From Rotaria sordida (taxonomy: Eukaryota > Rotifera > Eurotatoria > Philodinida > Philodinidae): a stretch of 64,000 bases of DNA. The first letter of the stretch is position 1, and each line of letters begins with the position of its first letter. The DNA lies in NCBI GenBank assembly GCA_905250125.1, contig CAJNOL010000204.1, positions 124,001-188,000 on the forward strand, read 5' to 3'. Shown in pieces: positions 1 through 12,563 of the stretch. The position numbers and the translations under genes are program-made. The notes beneath the pieces were generated by a model. It saw nothing but the letters and a program-made list of their open reading frames with translations. It ran no database searches and was not told the origin of the DNA.

Positions 1-1044
1 ACGTTTACGTGCAGTTACATCATCAAGATATTGTCGACGATCAGTTAATTGTTTTTTCATTTGACCAAGAATGGCATATGCATTTTCTTTATCTTTTTCT
101 GTTCGTTTAACAACACGTCTTAAACCGGATAACTGAAAAGGAAATGTAATTTTTTTTTAGATTTAATTAATAAAAAAAACAAACAAGAAAGAATGTCTTG
201 ATTTACTTCATTTTCATATAATAAACGATTTTTTTCTGCATCTTCATATTGTGTTCGTAATTTTGCTGCTTGTCTTTCAGCCATGGACATTTGTAATTGA
301 CGTTCATTATTATTTCGTTGTTCATTATCATAAAATTCACGTTTTTCAATTATTTGTTCTTCAACAGATCGTGCTTCAGCTTTAATTTTAACCAATTGCT
401 ATTTAAATTATTATTCTTAGTTTTTTTTTTTATTAATCAACAAATTAAATTAAACTTACAGCAGCTAATAGGTCAATATCACGATCTCGTTGATGCCTAA
501 AAACAATATTAATAAGCTATCAACATAATGTTTATAGTATTAAAATTTAAAACTAGAGAAGAAAAGTTACATTGCTAGGTAACGAGTAAAAGAACAGTTG
601 TGAGTTTATCAAAGAAAGGCTATTGGTCGAAAATAACAATTTTTTATAAAGTTTGATTTTAATCATTATTTTCGAAAAATTGTCTTTCATTGATAAACTC
701 GCAAATTTTCTATTACTTGATAACTGGTAACGTTCCTATTACTAGTCATTTAGTAATTTAACCCTTTGATGGCGAAGTCGGTAAATTTTCTATTTTATTT
801 GTTCTAAAAATAAGTCTGCGCTCAATGAATTAAAGAGTCTGTCTAATGTTTTCGTCCTATAGTTCAACCAAACATATTTTTTAACATTGATTAAATTTGA
901 TAATCTTACATTTGTTCTATAATATCTTCCCATCGTTTGATAAGGTCTTGTCGATGACGATGAGCATGTCGAAAATTACTTGCTGTTTTATCAAGTTCAA
1001 CCTAACGACCATAAAAAACAAAACAACAGTATAATTTTAATAAT

Positions 1045-1076
<32 letters not shown>

Positions 1077-1960
1077 TTACTTGATGACTAGTTGTATCCA
1101 TAATTTCACTTTCAACAGCACGCTTTTTTTTATTTGATTCTTCTGTCATACGTTCAGTTTTAAACATAAGTTCCTTTTTAAATAAAAAAAAAGCAAATTA
1201 TAAATATTTGAAAAATATGTCTTTTTGTATCCTACTTTAACTTTAGCTTCGTCTTGTCTCGTATATTTCATTAATGCCATAACATCTTCATCTTTTTGTG
1301 CTGATTCTTCAAGCCATGCTTCTAATGCTTGTTGATCCCATCTCATTTGTGCTTTCATTTCATCAAATACTTGATTTGCACGAAAAACTTCATCCTAAAT
1401 TTAAAAAAAAAACAATATTTCATATAAAATCTCTTGAATTTTTTTTTTCTTGTAAAATATTTTCTTACTGCTAATGTACTTTTACGATCTTTTATATTTG
1501 TTATTTCATTATCAAGCCTTAATATATCTTGTTTAAGACGACCCATTTCACGTTCATTGAGCATTTTCATATGTTCTTCAGTTTCAATTTCATTTTTACG
1601 TGCATTAAAAAGTTTCTAAATCGAAAAAGAAATATTTTATAAATAAAAATTTTATTTTATTTTTACTTGTGTTGTTCCTAATTCATCTTGAACATTTTTA
1701 AGATGATCTTCAAGCATATGAACTTTAGTAAGATGATCATCGAGATCATTTTGTGTTGATTGAAAACGTCGTTGTTTTGTTTCAATCTAGTACATAAAGA
1801 TTAAATTGACAAATCAAAAAGAAAAAACATTATTTAATTGTTTGATTTATTTATTTTTTATTACCTTTGATTCTAAATTTCGATTCTCAGCATTGGGAAT
1901 ACGTGGTGCAAGTGTTGTACCAAGTCCATTGAATTCTTCTAATTCAAAATCAGAACTCAT
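1..1960 (-). CDS. CCDC39: CCDC39-like axonemal coiled-coil protein (5' part; runs off the window)
   Basis: Nine exons on the minus strand: 1960-1865, 1786-1667, 1615-1469, 1394-1236, 1173-1081, 1001-910, 496-460, 398-207 and 132-1. All join in one frame with GT..AG introns. The start [10 protein letters not shown] and the segment [13 protein letters not shown] in exon 4 match the CCDC39 family closely. The rest is charged, Gln/Glu/Lys-rich coiled coil. In that family CCDC39 and CCDC40 form the molecular ruler that sets the 96-nm repeat of motile cilia and the sites of inner dynein arms and radial spokes; that role is carried over by homology. The C-terminal part lies beyond position 1. The gene starts about 236 bp from the oppositely oriented TRIM-NHL gene, so the two may share a promoter region. 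The intron at 1002-1080 holds a long A-tract. Confidence 0.92.
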
Positions 1961-2196
1961 GTCTTTTTAATTTTTTTTTGCCAGTTAAAATAGTTAAGAT
2001 TCGTGCCTTGTTCGTTTATGTATCGAAGTGAAACAGAAAAACAAAAAGATTGAAGACAACATGTAGAAATTCATCGTCATGGAGAATTCTTCTCGCTGTA
2101 TAGAAAAGAATTTCATTGGTTTGTATGAACCAATTGAAGAAAAATTCTGAACCAGTATTGTTCATCTGTGTTCTGTTGATCAAATTCGATTAATTT

Positions 2197-5100
2197 ATGG
2201 CAAGTAATCCAGAATTTCGAAGAGTTGTAAATTACACAGATCTTGAAGTATTACTTGAATGTATATTTTTTTGTTTATAAAATAGATTTTATAATATTAT
2301 CTGATCTATTTTCTAGGTCCATTATGTCTTGATCGATTCGATCAACCTCGTCAGTTTTTTTCTTTTACATTTAATTAATTAGTTATACATATATATATAT
2401 ATATATATTTTTGATGATGATTTAGGTTTAATTCCATGTGGTCATAGTTATTGTACAAAATGTTTAAATGAATTATGTGCTGGTAGTGATACAATTATTT
2501 GTCCACAATGTCGACAACATCATGATGTACCTACAACTGGTGTAACTTTATTTCCTCGAAATTTATCATATCAACAATTACTTGATATTAGAACAGAACA
2601 ATTGGTTTCTACTCGGCAGTGTCAGGTATAATTATTACTATAACCTTGAAAAAAACAAACAAAACAATTTAGCGAAAAAGAAAAGAACTTTATATAGTTT
2701 CTAGTAGTGCAATTTTATTTTCCAAGATGATGTGTTTATCCGCATACATACATTTGATTATGTTCGGTCGGAACATTTTATACTAGTGGTAGAGCCCATC
2801 AGGTCCAACGGGATCGAACTACTGGTCAAAAAAATGAAATCATTCATCTAGTTAATCGCTTTTGAGTTAAGAGTATATGTATTACTTCGACTTTGATGAG
2901 CTATGAATACTTTGAAAAGCAGAATTACAGTGTTTAGCTTATTGCTGCGATCCTCGTCAGGAACATCAGAAAAACCCTTTTTTTTTTAATTTCGACTTGA
3001 AACTTTGTACAGGAATAGGTTTAATGAGAATAGTTTATTGTGAAAAGACTCAGATCTTACCTTTGTTCCTATTCTAATATATGGCTATGGTAATGGCATA
3101 TGTTTTACGTCGCTTATTTATATATATATATATATATATATATCGGCATATTCAATATTTTTATTTCAAGATAGGAGCAAATCAAAAGAGCTGAAACCAG
3201 AGATGAGCAAGTCAGGTTTTTTCTGATACAACCGAAGTTTCATGATTTGCTTATGTATCAGTTTACTAGAAAAAGTTTTACATCAGTTCCTGATTAGATT
3301 TTAGCACGATTAACGTTTGTAAAGTCTTTCTTGACATTTTGGTCAGATGTTGTTGAAATAGAAAACTACTTTGAGAAAATATTCTTTCTACAGATGATGA
3401 CAAGTATAACTTTACATAATATGAATCAAACATGCATTTTAGTTGCCAAAATATTGTTGACTAATGCCTATTGCAAAAAAAAAGAAGACGTGTTGAAATT
3501 TTATTAATAACTTTTGATAGAAACAAGATTGAGACTTCAGATTTTCACCTCTAGAAAGAGGAGATGAAGATGCATCGGATCGTGTATTATAAGTCCTTAT
3601 GACCTGGTTTTTTTTAAAGTTTTCAATCAATCTTTTTGAAAACCAATGTATCCTGTGAGGTGACCATAGTGAATAGTTATTCAGAAGTCATAGATATTCT
3701 AGTCAAAATTCTCCGCAATTTATCAAGCAATTACTATGAAGAAAAATCACACTTTTGCTTTTTTCTTATATTAAAAGCAATCATTTTTCTGACACTTTTT
3801 AAAATTAATTTGATTAAAAAAACTTCAGAAAACATCTTAGGAGAACCTATGTCATATGATTCGATGCAACTTGATCTCGCCTTCTCAATGATGAAACGCA
3901 CAGCGTCCTATCGAAAGTTATTCAAAAAATATCCAGTTGCCTTTTTTTTTTGAAATAAGCATTAGTCATAAGTCCAGTCAAAAATTACTTGACTTGACTT
4001 TGACTTAAGTCATTTTTGACTTGGGCTTACCCATCTCTGCCTGAAACTTACACAATAAATTATTCTCATTAAAGTCTGTCTGTGTACAAAGTTTTAAGTC
4101 GAAACTCGAAACTCGAAAACCAACTTTCCTGAGGAGAGTCACGGCATTGACTTCAAATATGCAAGGTTCGTGTAGCAATAAGCCTCTTTTACGGGTATTC
4201 ATAATCATTAATGTCTACATTGTGCACATAGTTCCAACTCAAAAGCTATTAATCAGTTGTGAGACTTTATTCGTCAGCATACGAAATTAATTTTTTATTC
4301 TTAATTCATTATAATATATCGTTATTTTTTAGGTCTGTAATAAAAAACATGCATTTTCTGATTGTCTTCATTGTCATAAAGCTGTATGTCTTGATTGTAA
4401 AAAATTGCATCGACAAGAACTGGCAACAGTTACTAGTGCTCTTCTTACTGATTTAGAAAAATCCAGTGATCTATGCAAAGGTTTATATTTAATTGTTTTT
4501 TTCATTAATAATTTTAAAAGAATTTTTTTTTTATTTAGATGCACTTAATATGGAAGTAACAACATTTCTTATGCATTGTGATACAGTTAAAAAACAAATT
4601 TCAACATATGCAAAAGAATTAATTGATTTAATAAAACAACAAGAAAAAGAATTAAAAAATGATTTAAATAAAATGATTACACAACAATTAGAGTAAATAA
4701 TTTATTTGAACAAAAGAAAGAAAATCAATAAATAATTTATTATAAATTTTTTTTAAAGTGCATCAAAAAAAGTTTTAACACAATTTGAAAAAAATAAACA
4801 AGAAATTGATCATTTTGTTCGATTATCAAAACAAAAAATTGAACGGTAATAAAAAGAAAAAAATATATTAATAATTATTTTTATAAATTATTTCTCTATT
4901 ATAGAAATGAATCTATTCTTGATGAAAAATATATTGAAATTCAAAATACTGCAACAAAACATTTAACAACTCTACAAAATGTTGTTACTACTTTAAAAAC
5001 TAAAAGAAAAGATGTAAATTTTGATAGATTTTTTTTTATTTGAATTTTTTGTAAATTTATTAATAGATTTCTTTTACACCAATTCATCTTCGACAAGATA

Positions 5101-7297
5101 ATCTTGGTGAATTAAATCTAATATCACCAATATCTTCATTGGATCAACATGTTTCATTACTAATATCAATCGATGATAATAATAATAATCTACAGCAATT
5201 AGTACCTCCATCAGGAATTCGTCAAGTTGGACAATGGGGAAATGGTCCTCTGGAATTTTGGTGTCCAAGTGGTTTGACAATAACACGTAATAATGAACAT
5301 CTTATTGTTGTTGATAGTTGGAATCATCGATTACAGGTTTGTTATTAAAGATCGATAGAAGTTCATAATACTTTGATTATATTGAAGAATTTGTAATAGA
5401 AAAGAGAAGTTTTCGTCAGTTACAAGACGAAATCATATTGTTTAATAATACAATACAATTTCCTCTATTCTAATGGAATCTTCGTTAGTTTTAAGCATGC
5501 TCAAATTTATTATGCTATTTTCAAAGATCTTTTTTTCTCTTCCACAGTGTAGTCGTACGTAATCTAAGGACATTTAATTCACCATGATAAATAAGAAAAG
5601 TGCGCTTACGAGGAAACTACGACCAACTGTAATCTACCGTTTGAGTTCATATCAAATCCTCAAGGAGACTCCAGGCAGACTAGAAAAATTTCGTTCCCAT
5701 CAGCCTTTGATACCGAGTTATGATCGGTTTATTAAAAAATCAAATAACGGAGTTTCGATCTGAAATTTCGTCGTCAGATAGATTTCATGGTTCTTAGAAT
5801 ATTCTGAAAATTTAAGCAGAAAAGAACTCTTCTTTGGGGTGATATTGAGTTTTCAAAAAAAAGGTCGTTTGTCATCAAAATCGAATTTACTTGAAAATGT
5901 AAAATTTTAGATCGAAATTCCATTATTTGATTTTCTAGCAAATCCGTCATAACTCAGCGCGAAAGGTCCATGAGAACGAAATTTTTCTAGTCTTGTCCAG
6001 CCTTCCTTGTTAGTTGAATATGAGCTCAAACATCGAGTTACAATTGAAGTAGTTCACTCGATAGGGTAAATCCATGTTGTACCTTTTTTTTGTCATTATT
6101 GATAATTCATGTAGCATAGACCTTATTTGAATCTTTACCAGAGGCCACGAAAGTGGGATATTTTCTTATTTACTCTCAAATCTTGAGACTCTCGTGTTGT
6201 TTCTGTTCTTCAAGGAAATTATTAGTAGAAGATATTTTCTATCAATTATAAACGAATCTATGTGAATAAATTTCATACAATAACCTTCTAAAAAAATTAA
6301 ATCAATTTGAAAGTTCCCTAATAAAATACTTACCATCAGAATATAATCAACACAACAAACTCTATCGATTATTCAGTGAATATTTAGTTTTTTTTTTATT
6401 TTCTCGAAAAATAAAATATTATTTGTTCATAGATGTTAACAATTGATGGTCAATATATTCGTTCAACATCAGGTAAAAAAGGACGTGGATTTGAAGAACT
6501 TAATAATCCACGTGATGTATGTATAAATAAAAGTAATCAATGGATAATAGTATCCGATTCTGGTAATCATCGATTAGTTGTATATGATTTAAATAATTTT
6601 CAAGTTGAACGTTTAATTGGTGAACATGATTCACAAATTAATTTACATTATCCATTTGGAATATGTTGTGATGATGATGATTTATTATATATATGTGATC
6701 GTGGAAATAATCGAATTATTGTTATACGTTTTAATGATGGAATATTAATTCGACAATGGGGACGAAAAGGTATTCAACATGGTGAATTTGATGCACCAGA
6801 TTTTATTTGTTGTCGACAAAATATATTAGCTGTGTCAGATTTTAATAATCATCGTATACAAGTTTTTACATTAAATGGAGAATTTCTTTTTACATTTGGA
6901 AAATTAGGAAGTAGTGATACAGGAGAATTTCGATATCCAAGAGGAATTGCTATTGATGATGAAGGATTTTTTATGGTAAATTTTTTTTCGTTTTAAATAA
7001 AGTTGACTTAATTATAAATATTAATGTATTTTGAGGTAGCTGATTGGGTAAATAATCGTTTACAAGTAAGTAAAAATATTTATTATATAAAAATATATAG
7101 TTTTATTTTTATTCTAGTTATTTACACCAACTGGAGAACTTTCAGCAATTGTTAGTGATAAAAATTCAGAATCATTAAATGATGAACTTGCACTTTTAAA
7201 AGTTGAATTTGATCGTCCAATTGGTTTAACTGTTTCAAGTCAAGGTGTTGTTTTTGTTACTGAATGGGGTCGATCACATCGTATTATTATTTATTAA
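2197..7297 (+). CDS. RING / B-box / coiled-coil / NHL-repeat protein (TRIM-NHL, TRIM32-like layout)
   Basis: Eleven exons: 2197-2260, 2317-2349, 2426-2625, 4333-4480, 4539-4692, 4759-4845, 4905-5013, 5067-5336, 6433-6975, 7036-7065 and 7118-7297, giving 605 aa in one frame. A RING finger begins at Cys22 (CPLC, then PCGHSYC, later CPQC). Exon 4 is a B-box-like Cys/His cluster (CLHCHKAVCLDC). Exons 5-7 are charged coiled coil. From about residue 290 there are NHL-type beta-propeller repeats with the usual 'VVDSWNHRLQ' / 'VSDSGNHRLVVYD' blades. No filamin-type domain is evident between coiled coil and NHL, so the layout is nearer TRIM32 than TRIM2/3/71. By family it should be an E3 ubiquitin ligase; substrates cannot be read. 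Introns 3 (1.7 kb) and 8 (1.1 kb) are swollen by mobile elements; the others are about 50-80 bp. Confidence 0.88.
2840..4274. repeat. Foldback element copy A, split by a nested insertion
   Basis: Inside TRIM intron 3. The left half (about 2840-3189) and right half (about 4048-4274) resemble, in inverted orientation, the arms of the element at 12120-12563. Shared blocks are a 'ttaatcgcttttgag' block near the outer end and an 'aactttgtac' block further in. The halves are separated by a nested element (3198-4039). An AT microsatellite lies at 3116-3143. Boundaries are approximate. Confidence 0.6.
3198..4039. mobile_element. hAT-like element nested inside foldback copy A
   Basis: The ends are inverted: 'cagagatgagcaagtc' on the left and a right end whose reverse complement starts 'cagagatgggtaagc'. 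They are flanked by a near-perfect 8 bp duplication (gctgaaac at 3190-3197, cctgaaac at 4040-4047), which is the hAT superfamily length. A plus-strand ORF at 3636-3953 (105 aa, no recognisable start context) could be a transposase relic: its middle (LILKAIIFLTLFKINLIKK and what follows) is loosely like the helical region of hAT transposases. That assignment is weak. The 842 bp element is not autonomous. Confidence 0.55.
5560..6125. repeat. Long inverted repeat in TRIM intron 8
   Basis: Core arms at about 5640-5800 and 5875-6031 are inverted copies. Both contain the block 'agaaaaatttcgttc' (or its complement), a 'gagttatga' block and a 'tcaaataa...tttcgatct' block. Weaker similarity extends outward to about 5560 and 6125. 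It is probably a non-autonomous foldback or MITE-type element. No clear target duplication was found. Confidence 0.6.
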
Positions 7298-7455
7298 ATA
7301 TTTTCTATGCCAGTGATTTATTCTTGTAGACTTACTCTTTTTTGTATATTTATTCGACAAATATCCATCCGAATAATTCCTTGACTCTTGTTTTTTGTGA
7401 ATATTAATAATTCAAATAGTTCTTTTTGTAGTGTTAGCTTTATTATTTTTTTTGT

Positions 7456-7776
7456 GTGAAGCATAAAAATAAAATGTTCGTAATATTTTGTTATGAATCA
7501 ATTCGAAGTTTATATGTTTACTTTTATCAAAGAAGTGAACAATGCAGTTGCATACAGGGAGGAATGGAAGTAATCTTAACGTTTTTTTCCAAGATACGCC
7601 GTATTGGAATCAGCGTTCCACAACTCTTTTTAGAATTATTCCTATTTTACTCTACGTATTCAGACGAGAAAAACCTATTTGCTGCCCTTTGGAAATTATT
7701 ACAGGATAATAATTTAATGAATCGAGCTGAAACTTTTAGAGAAGCTTTGCCTGTAGTTGAAGATTATTTTCTATAA
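7456..7776 (+). CDS. Doubtful 106-aa ORF downstream of the TRIM gene
   Basis: An open frame without a recognised domain. The second half, from Met-Glu-Val to the C-terminal DYFL, has protein-like composition with amphipathic stretches (LFAALWKLLQDNNL). The first 35 residues look like translated AT-rich DNA. It starts about 160 bp after the TRIM stop codon. It could be an exon or a relic of an unidentified gene, or chance. No function is proposed. Confidence 0.2.
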   Translation: MKHKNKMFVIFCYESIRSLYVYFYQRSEQCSCIQGGMEVILTFFSKIRRIGISVPQLFLELFLFYSTYSDEKNLFAALWKLLQDNNLMNRAETFREALPVVEDYFL

Positions 7777-9211
7777 CTTTTAGCAAAAACCTCTTCTATT
7801 AAATGGCATGCCAAGAATCCTTATATTGATACTGATGACTCAAAGAGATCTTGAAATAGCAATCTTTCATTTAATTACCTGATCTTTCGAGTAAAGAAAG
7901 ATCATAGACGAAGTTTCAATTGTACGATAAAATATCAAGAATTAGCCATGTATTTGATTACAAGTAATGCAAACTTTAGTAGACAGCTTTTTCTTAGGCT
8001 TATGCGGACTCCTTCAACAATGACTTGTTTTTTCGAGCATCCAATCTTGATGAAATTTTCAGTGGAAGTGTATCTTAAGTTAGACACCTTACAGTAAAAA
8101 TTTTGACAGAATACATCGAGCCTACGAAGAGTTAGCTTAAGATTATGGGTCAAAATTTAGGTTTCCGTGTGTCCGAAATTTCTCCACCATTGCAAATGCT
8201 ACATAGTTCAGGCTGGTTTTGAAATGTAGCCAAGATATAACGGTACAACTTAACAGGATCCAATTTTCTCTCAGTTTGTTTTTTTAGAAAACTTCTCTGA
8301 TGGAATATGAAAAATCCACGGGGTGTAGGTCCAGAATAGTTAGGTTTTTTTATAAGCATTAACAGAAAATAAAAAAAAGTCGGCTCTATTAAGTTGTAGA
8401 GCTAATTTTTGCCTTCATTTTGATACTAAGCCCAGCTCTCTAGCGTTTAAAATGGTGGAGAAATCTGAGATGCACGGAAACATAAAAATCAAAAACTCTA
8501 TTTTGAGAAAAAAACATGATTTTCTTCTGTGGAACATTCAGAAAAACCTATGTAATATCCTTAAATTTCATAATAAAATCGATAAACTATAATGCATTTA
8601 AAATTAGACACTTTGTTCTATCTAACGAGCTAGAAATCACAAAATCGACAAATTTGATCAAAATTGACTTTTTTGGGATCAAATTCAGTTGAGCAAAAAC
8701 TTTATCTGCTACTGTAGATTAGTAAATACATACAACCGACAAGATGTACTGTGACTTACACAAAGACATTTTTAGGTTCTTCAAAATAAGTCACAAAATC
8801 TGTTGTTAGTTTCCACTAGGCAAATGTATTCGATAACGATAAATATGGCTATGTCATTGTTATTTATTTAAAATAATGTGGTATGTTTTTGAAATAAAAA
8901 ACGTTCAACGACAACCAAAATGAAGAAATGATAAGATATAAATAAAACTTCTATGCTACTAAAGTAATAAAAGAAAGAAACAAAAAACCGAATTAACAAA
9001 AAAACGGATGAAACGAAGAACGGAAAAAAATCTACAAAACACACTCTCTTCAGGTGAGATCTGTTTGCATTTGTAAAATATTTTAAAAGAAAAAAAAATT
9101 TGATTTCCTTCTTCGTAATTTTTGTTTTCTAAAATATAAAGGAAAAAGAAAACATCCTTCTCAATTCATAGAGAAGAAGAAGATAACTATTTTGTCTTTT
9201 TTTTTTGCATT
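7777..9211. other. Intergenic, non-coding, with an imperfect inverted repeat
   Basis: No gene seen. Inverted blocks lie at about 8155-8205 and 8440-8490: both carry a 'tttccgtg' segment and a 'tttctccaccatt' segment in opposite orientation. They enclose about 230 bp with a small hairpin near 8375-8403, and suggest an old foldback element. The rest is AT-rich, with the 3' UTR of the kinase gene on its right edge. Confidence 0.45.
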
Positions 9212-10693
9212 TTAACAACAATCCATTTCTTCCATAGCCAATTTTTTTTCATTTAAAAAAAGTGCTTTATCTTGCATTTGTTGATGAATAAGACGAACTT
9301 TTTGAAAAAGCATTGAACGAATTTCTTGAAGATTATATGGTGATAAATCAAGTTGAAATGCTTCTTCTGATGATGGTTCTCCACTTGCTTCTTTACGATA
9401 ATTATCAAATAAACAACTACGTAAACCATCATCAGCTGTTATACGTTCTGATGGATTCATACGAAGTAATTGTTCTAATAATTCAAATGCATGTTTATCA
9501 ACACCAGGAACAAATACATTTGAATCTAATGGTGAAAATACAATTGGATATTCATTTGAACATTTAGATAATGTACGACGAAGTAAATTTAATGATTTTT
9601 CTGTTATTGTTGGATAAGCAATTTTCTGTTGATTATGAGAAAATCCTAATGAACCACAACGATGTTCAACAATTAAACATAATTGATCTAAATGATGTCG
9701 ACCTGGATAAAGTGGTTGACCATAAATAAGTTCAGCTAAAATACAACCAACTGACCACATATCCATTGATGTTGTATAAATACCATTTAATAACATTAAT
9801 TCAGGTGCACGATACCATCGTGTACAAACTAAAAATAACAAATTATTATAGAAGAAAGAATATTCAATAAAAAAAGAAAAAGAAACAACAACGAACCATA
9901 ACTTGTCATTGGTGTATCACAATCGTCTTCTGGAACACGAGCTAAACCAAAATCACCAATACGTAAATGTCCATCAAGATCAACAAAAATATTACTTGGT
10001 TTTAAATCTCGATGCACTTAATAAAATTTGATTCATTTTCATATATAGTAAACATAAATAAAATCAATGATTACTTACAAACTTTAGCTGAATGAATAAA
10101 TTTAAGTGCTCGAAATATTTGATAAAGAAAATGTGTTATATGACTTGCCGTAATTATTCTCATGTCATTCGGTCGTTGTTTATTTGTTTTAATAAGTTGA
10201 TGTAAATCAAGACGCATTAAATTTGTTACTAAATAAATTTCTGTCATTTGTTCAGCGCATAATGCTGATATATAACAATCTAACACTTGAACAATATTAT
10301 CATGTTTAAGTGGTAGTAATATACATATTTCACGTAATGAACGTGAATAAAATAACATTGCTTCTTCAGAGTTTAATGGTGGTAAACGAATTTTTTTAAT
10401 TGCTACTTTACGTTGTAATAAATTATCCCATGCTGATATAACATGACCAAATGCACCTGAACCAATCGTTTTCGGTATTGAATAACGACCGACTAAATCA
10501 TATGTATGACCATCGATAATACGAGTTGTTGTTGTTGTTGTTATTGTTAGATTCGTATTATGAATACGACGTGATGTATCATATCGAATATCGGCATGCG
10601 TATCATCAAATAAAGTACCTGAAATAAATAATTTTAATACAAAAAAAAATTCAATATAGAAAAGATTATTTTACCATTATTATCACGAGGCAT
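9212..10693 (-). CDS. MAP kinase-like Ser/Thr protein kinase with a T-S-Y activation lip
   Basis: Four exons: 10693-10675, 10618-10079, 10016-9897 and 9828-9212, giving 431 aa. A complete kinase fold is visible: Gly loop GSGAFGHV (about 59-66), VAIKK with catalytic Lys81, REIC (alpha-C Glu), HRDLKPSN with Asp190, DFGLAR at 208-213, TRWYRAPE, and the CMGC-type [12 protein letters not shown]. The dual-phosphorylation lip is Thr224-Ser225-Tyr226, where ERK has TEY, p38 TGY and JNK TPY. The spacing from DFG is ERK-like. The C-terminal lobe is divergent, but the extension after it ([17 protein letters not shown]) follows the MAPK pattern. A short Thr-rich N-terminal leader precedes the domain. It should be a cytoplasmic/nuclear signalling kinase activated by a MAP2K; subfamily is not clear. 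Confidence 0.88.
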
Positions 10694-12119
10694 GACCAAT
10701 ATGTAAATCGAGAAAAAAAACCAGTTATTCAATATGACTGGACGTATGCTATGTTCATCTGTTTATATTTATAGATCGAAGAAGAGAGAAGAAATTTTCT
10801 AACTGTAAACATGTGATTATTCTTTGATAACATCGTATACAATCCAGGCATATATTAACAGATGGTTATAAAATCGATCGAGTACGTGTAAGATATCCTT
10901 TTGTCTACGTGTACTTTCAAATATTTATCATTTGTAGAAAAAAAAAAGAGAATTATTATAATTAAAAAAATGTACTTCGATATTCAATATTATTTATTAG
11001 GCAAGAATAAAAAAACATTTTTAACTATGACATAATTTTACTATTGTTGGATGTATAGAAATTCCGTGATAATATTTGTCGATTCCAAATTCTATTGTCT
11101 TATAGTATTTCATATGTTTAACTTTGAAGAGATAATATGAAAAAATATTTTAATAAACAAATTGTACAAGTTTAACTTAATGAACTAAAAAATGAAGAAA
11201 TAAAGTTTTCATACTATATTCCTTGTATACGAAACATACGCATCAAACAAAGATGATTCATTACTCACTAACGAACTTATGATAAGATCGATAACTTCTA
11301 GTTTTAATAATTTATTTTCATTAACTAATACTGAATATGATTCTTAAAGGATGAAAAATTCCAAATTTGGTATACAAATATAACAAAACAATAAACGAAA
11401 CTAAAAACTTAGCACATCGCATAATATAAAGAATGATTGAATTAATAGTGATGATCGATAATCATTTCATCAATTGAAAGATATTATGTCAATGATAAAT
11501 TAATTGATGCTTGTTCTTATACTAAAGTCAAGTGAGATTAGAAAAAGAAAATAAGTAAAAATTATAGGTTCTTGCGATTTTGTAGACAATCTTTTTACCA
11601 TGATAATTTAATTTTATTAGAATATCCGATCATTCAAATATTATCATAGTTAAATATAAATCTCAATAACCAACAAATCATTTGTCTAGATTAATCGATA
11701 GCGTATGTTTTCAGAAACCAACCACTGAGTAACATAAGACAATTTTCAATTTTATCGAGTTCAATCTTCTACAGATTTCATATCGTCAGTTATTGTTTCA
11801 CTTCATTTATGTGTAATTGTTGATCTTTCAATAGAAAAAAATATTTGTGGGACAAAACGAGACGTACATAAGTTCTGTGCATCATTTTGACACAGAGAAA
11901 CATACGATGTCGAAATCTACCAGGATAAAATTTGAGAGTTTTAAGTCGTTTTTTCGTGCAAAAAGATAGCATAGATTTTGTTACCATATGTTTCTCTATA
12001 GAGAAATCACACATAGAACTTCCGAATGTTCTATTCTATCCCAACAAGTATCATCTATTCGAATTCGTTATTCAAAAACCAGTCTTGTCTATATTCCAAA
12101 TTTAACATCCAAAGCATTG
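10694..12119. other. Intergenic, no gene recognised
   Basis: AT-rich DNA upstream of the kinase gene, which must hold its promoter and 5' UTR. Open frames here are short and unlike proteins. No RNA gene was recognised. Confidence 0.4.
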
Positions 12120-12563
12120 AACTTACGAGAGAAGTCTTGCAACTGGTGAATCGCTTTTGACTCGAAACTGCACACATTATGTAAATCGAAATGAGCTACG
12201 AATACTCTGACAAGAGTTCTGATCCTCAACATATTACTGCAAAGATACTGCACATTTACAGTATCTTTTAAATGAATGCCATGGTCCTCTACAGAGACAG
12301 TCCTGAACAAGAATAGTTTCTCATATACACCAGTAGATTCGATGTTCTTATTTTACGATAGAAGGAAATTAAAAGACTTGAACCTTTGCCAATGAACTAC
12401 TCTCGTTAAGGTCTATCTCTGTACAAAGTTTCAAATCGAAATTGAAAAGTCAGTTTTTTTGGTATTTCTGAGGAGAACTACGACATTCATCTAAAAACTA
12501 CCGTAAGATTAACATGTGTTTTGACTCAAAAGCAATTAATTAATTGGTAGACTTCTCTCGTTA
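12120..12563. repeat. Foldback element copy B (best preserved)
   Basis: About 440 bp with arms of roughly 200 bp. The left end 'acgagagaagtct' and block 'aatcgcttttgactcgaaac' reappear inverted at the right end (12505-12563). Inner blocks around 'gtacaaagtttcaaatcgaaa', 'gaggagaacta' and 'tctcgttaaggtc' also occur in copies A and C. It has no coding capacity and looks like a palindromic non-autonomous element. No clear target duplication. Confidence 0.65.

Noticed and set aside
7935-8359. Two minus-strand open frames
   Set aside because: They lie over an inverted repeat and have no protein-like features.
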